A DNA stretch of 14,654 bases, taken from NCBI GenBank assembly GCA_030377945.1, contig JAUCGD010000072.1, forward strand, positions 1 through 14,654, read 5' to 3'. Positions 12,583 to 14,654 of this stretch are shown here, one piece after another (position 1 is the first letter of the stretch; every line of letters starts with the position of its first letter). A program made the position numbers and the translations under genes. The notes beneath the pieces were generated by a model. The model did not search any database and had not been told where the DNA came from. It worked only from the letters and a program-made list of their open reading frames with translations. This DNA comes from Desulfobacterales bacterium HSG17. Its GTDB lineage: Bacteria; Desulfobacterota; Desulfobacteria; Desulfobacterales; Desulfococcaceae.

Positions 12583-14654
12583 TCAATTATGAATCGGAAG
12601 TCCCATTTTTTTTCTTTTGGAAATGGCAAGATCCGTAATTTCTTGAATATCCTCGTCACTATAGACACCGTTCACACCAGAGATGGCGGCAAGGCGCATG
12701 CCGTGTTTTATACCCATTTTGTAAATTTCGCGTACTTTTTCCCACTCAATATTGCGACCGATGGTGAAAGTTTCGAAGCGACCTTCCAATGCGAGCACAA
12801 TTGTCTCCGCAAGGCAGGCAAAGGCCACCTTGGGCGGCAGGCCGATGTCTTTCATCTCCACATTATTCCCGGGAAGAAGGATTTCACCGGATTCGATATA
12901 AAGAACATCCGGGCGCTTGGCAACATCTTGCGGAGAAAGATCCAAGGGGCGGGCGACATCCGTGATGATGCAACCCGGTTTAACTTTTTCGATATCCAAG
13001 ATTTTCTTTCCGGCAGCGGATGTCGCGGTTACGATCACATCCATATCCGGTAAGTATTTATCTGCCCGGGTTGAAATATGGACCTTGACATCTGGGTCTT
13101 CCACATTGATTTCTTCTTTTAATGCCAACAGCCTTGCATCCCGTACATCCACCATAATGACTTCTTCAAAGGCTTTGGCCAGAAGACGACAACAAACAGA
13201 CCCGATGGCACCAGTGGCACCCACGACCATGGTTTTGGCCTTAATTTTCTTGCCGCTTTCATAGCTGATCAATCCCATCCGGCGCACGGCATCGGCCGCC
13301 GCCCAGAGTGCACCGGATGCGCTGTAGCTGTTGCCGGTAGTAATGGGGATTTCAGCCAATTTGGCGACAGTAACACCCGCATCTCCCACAACTTTGGTAA
13401 ATGCACCCAGGCCCATGATCTGGGCCCCCATATTTTTGGCCATTTTTGCAGATTGCAGCAATCGGCGATATGTAAATTCAGGGGAATGCGAAAGCATTTG
13501 TTTGGGGGTTCCGCCCACTGTAATCAACCAGCCTTCAGCTTCAACCCCCATGGGGGATTTGATGCCGGTGACCTTGGAATATATAAACGGCGGACTATAG
13601 GCCATGACTTTTTCAACAGTATCCATAAATTTTGGGGGTGTAATGCGGGCAAATAGTTCAATGGATTTGTCTTTTTTAAGGTACTCCTGACTCAAAGGAT
13701 GAATCACAAAAGCAAACCTGTTGACACGCCTGGGTTCGCCCTGTGGATAGACAACCCTTGGGTCCATTCGCTGTTCAGCGACAATTTCAAGAAAATCGTC
13801 TTTGCCGAGCTCATCCAATTTTTTCCCGTGGGCTGCCAGGATGACAGCTTCCAGAACGTTAACGCCGACAACCCGTTCCATCACTTTGGGGGTTGTATCA
13901 ATGATTTCGCTGACACCCCGATCCTTTAGAAATGAAATCCGGTCATCATAAGCTGTGGCTGTGATGATGGTTTTGCCGGCCAGTTCTTCCAAGGTGGTTT
14001 CCTGGAGGTAGTTATAAAATCCATAGGAAGGCACGACGATGATATTGGCCTTTTGCATGGCCTTTTTAACCAGATATTTGTTCCAAGCCCCTAATGGAAT
14101 GGCTGATTTGGAAAATCGTTTGGAGGGAACCCATTTTAATACACCATGGATCTCATTGGCATAGGATTTAAAATCCTCAAGTGAATTTAGAAATTTGGGG
14201 ATTCCATTTTCCAACACCGGATCACAAAACATCAGATTGTCTGTGTATTCATTAATCACCCTGGCAAGGTTGAAATTGATCATACCGGAAAGAAACAGAA
14301 CCCGACGGTTATCAAAATAATTATTGCCGAAAGAGTATTGAATATGGCGGATGGACCATTCATGACCCACATTCCGCAATGTGGCGCCGGTGGTTACCGG
14401 GGTTTTCATTTGGGATGTCAGGACTTGTAATTGATCATGATGTTTTTGCAGCAGGCGCTTAGGGCCAATTATCAAAGGAAATTTTACGCTGCCAAGACCG
14501 AACGCATCAACCTGGCCATCCAGGTCTTTCAATAATTTGGCGGCTTTATCCAAGTTGCCGTTAATCCCTAAGCGTTTAATATGAAAATCCTGGCCCAAGA
14601 ATTCGGTTTCAAACTCATAATCATCGTTTTTTGAGCCCAAGCTGATACTGACGA
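12583..14654 (-). CDS. Two-domain reductase with acyl-ACP-reductase-like C-terminal half (5' partial)
   Basis: At least 685 aa; the 5' end lies outside the window. From 14654 the frame is open with no ATG: the codons before the TTG at 14640 read VSIS, then LGSKNDDYEF, so 14640 is not the true start. The N-terminal part (about 1-300 from the TTG; GQVDAFGLGSVKF at 42-54, TPVTTGATLRN at 80-90) recalls proteins annotated as quinate 5-dehydrogenase, from memory. The C-terminal half (about 305-650) follows cyanobacterial long-chain acyl-ACP reductase. It has GLGAFTKVVGDAG (410-422), ITTGNSYSASG (433-443), the NAD(P)-binding VVGATGAIGSVCCR (472-485) and FACLAETIVLALEG (607-620), where Cys609 matches the acyl-thioester Cys of AAR, then GRNIEWEKV. 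It is likely to reduce a fatty acyl thioester to an aldehyde. No aldehyde decarbonylase gene is in view. It is the first visible gene of the ArsA/DraG operon. Confidence 0.8.
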   Translation of the reverse strand, partial: VSISLGSKNDDYEFETEFLGQDFHIKRLGINGNLDKAAKLLKDLDGQVDAFGLGSVKFPLIIGPKRLLQKHHDQLQVLTSQMKTPVTTGATLRNVGHEWSIRHIQYSFGNNYFDNRRVLFLSGMINFNLARVINEYTDNLMFCDPVLENGIPKFLNSLEDFKSYANEIHGVLKWVPSKRFSKSAIPLGAWNKYLVKKAMQKANIIVVPSYGFYNYLQETTLEELAGKTIITATAYDDRISFLKDRGVSEIIDTTPKVMERVVGVNVLEAVILAAHGKKLDELGKDDFLEIVAEQRMDPRVVYPQGEPRRVNRFAFVIHPLSQEYLKKDKSIELFARITPPKFMDTVEKVMAYSPPFIYSKVTGIKSPMGVEAEGWLITVGGTPKQMLSHSPEFTYRRLLQSAKMAKNMGAQIMGLGAFTKVVGDAGVTVAKLAEIPITTGNSYSASGALWAAADAVRRMGLISYESGKKIKAKTMVVGATGAIGSVCCRLLAKAFEEVIMVDVRDARLLALKEEINVEDPDVKVHISTRADKYLPDMDVIVTATSAAGKKILDIEKVKPGCIITDVARPLDLSPQDVAKRPDVLYIESGEILLPGNNVEMKDIGLPPKVAFACLAETIVLALEGRFETFTIGRNIEWEKVREIYKMGIKHGMRLAAISGVNGVYSDEDIQEITDLAISKRKKMGLPIHN

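Noticed and set aside
12532..13053. 173-aa open frame on the plus strand
   Set aside because: It lies antisense to the well-supported reductase gene, has no recognisable domain, and its reading comes from the codon pattern of the real gene.
1..14654. CRISPR array, tRNA or rRNA gene
   Set aside because: No regularly spaced identical repeats and no recognisable RNA gene were found on reading; the repeats present are single palindromes or a two-copy unit.

Overview
The window looks like chromosome from a moderate-GC, Gram-negative bacterium of the sulfate-reducer (Desulfobacterota, former Deltaproteobacteria) type. That is an inference from the gene mix: GlmM, paired ArsA/GET3-like ATPases beside a cyanobacterial-AAR-like reductase, a NodU/SxtI-type carbamoyltransferase cassette, and many toxin-antitoxin (TA) pairs. 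No rRNA, tRNA, CRISPR array or insertion sequence with a transposase was seen.

Left part (1-8906). glmM (phosphoglucosamine mutase, cell-wall precursor synthesis) is followed by a HepT/MntA-type HEPN-nucleotidyltransferase TA pair. A VapBC pair on the opposite strand meets it tail to tail, with 1 nt between the stop codons. Next is a Bax-inhibitor-1 family membrane protein (minus strand). Divergent from it runs a tightly packed plus-strand operon: a 92-aa unknown protein, a two-domain carbamoyltransferase, an SxtJ-like membrane protein and a 52-aa DUF5989/SxtK-like membrane peptide at 6390-6548. A Phd/VapC-like TA pair follows directly, then a membrane-anchored endonuclease/exonuclease/phosphatase (EEP) family protein, a short repeat-rich spacer, and a RelB(DinJ)/YafQ pair. 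That makes four TA pairs within about 7.4 kb.

Right part (9143-14654, all minus strand). Transcription enters from beyond the right edge. A two-domain protein comes first; its C-terminal half resembles long-chain acyl-ACP reductase and its 5' end is cut by the window. It is followed by two different ArsA/GET3-like ATPases and an ADP-ribosylglycohydrolase with a hydrophobic C-terminal tail. Spacings of 28-87 nt suggest one operon. A large inverted repeat at 8966-9001 may end it.

The two most interesting units are the carbamoyltransferase-SxtJ-DUF5989 membrane cassette and the reductase/ArsA-pair/DraG operon. Neither has a role I can name. A long stem-loop at 12494-12550 would sequester the start codon of the first ArsA gene. 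Several perfect palindromes lie in TA promoters and intergenic spacers.
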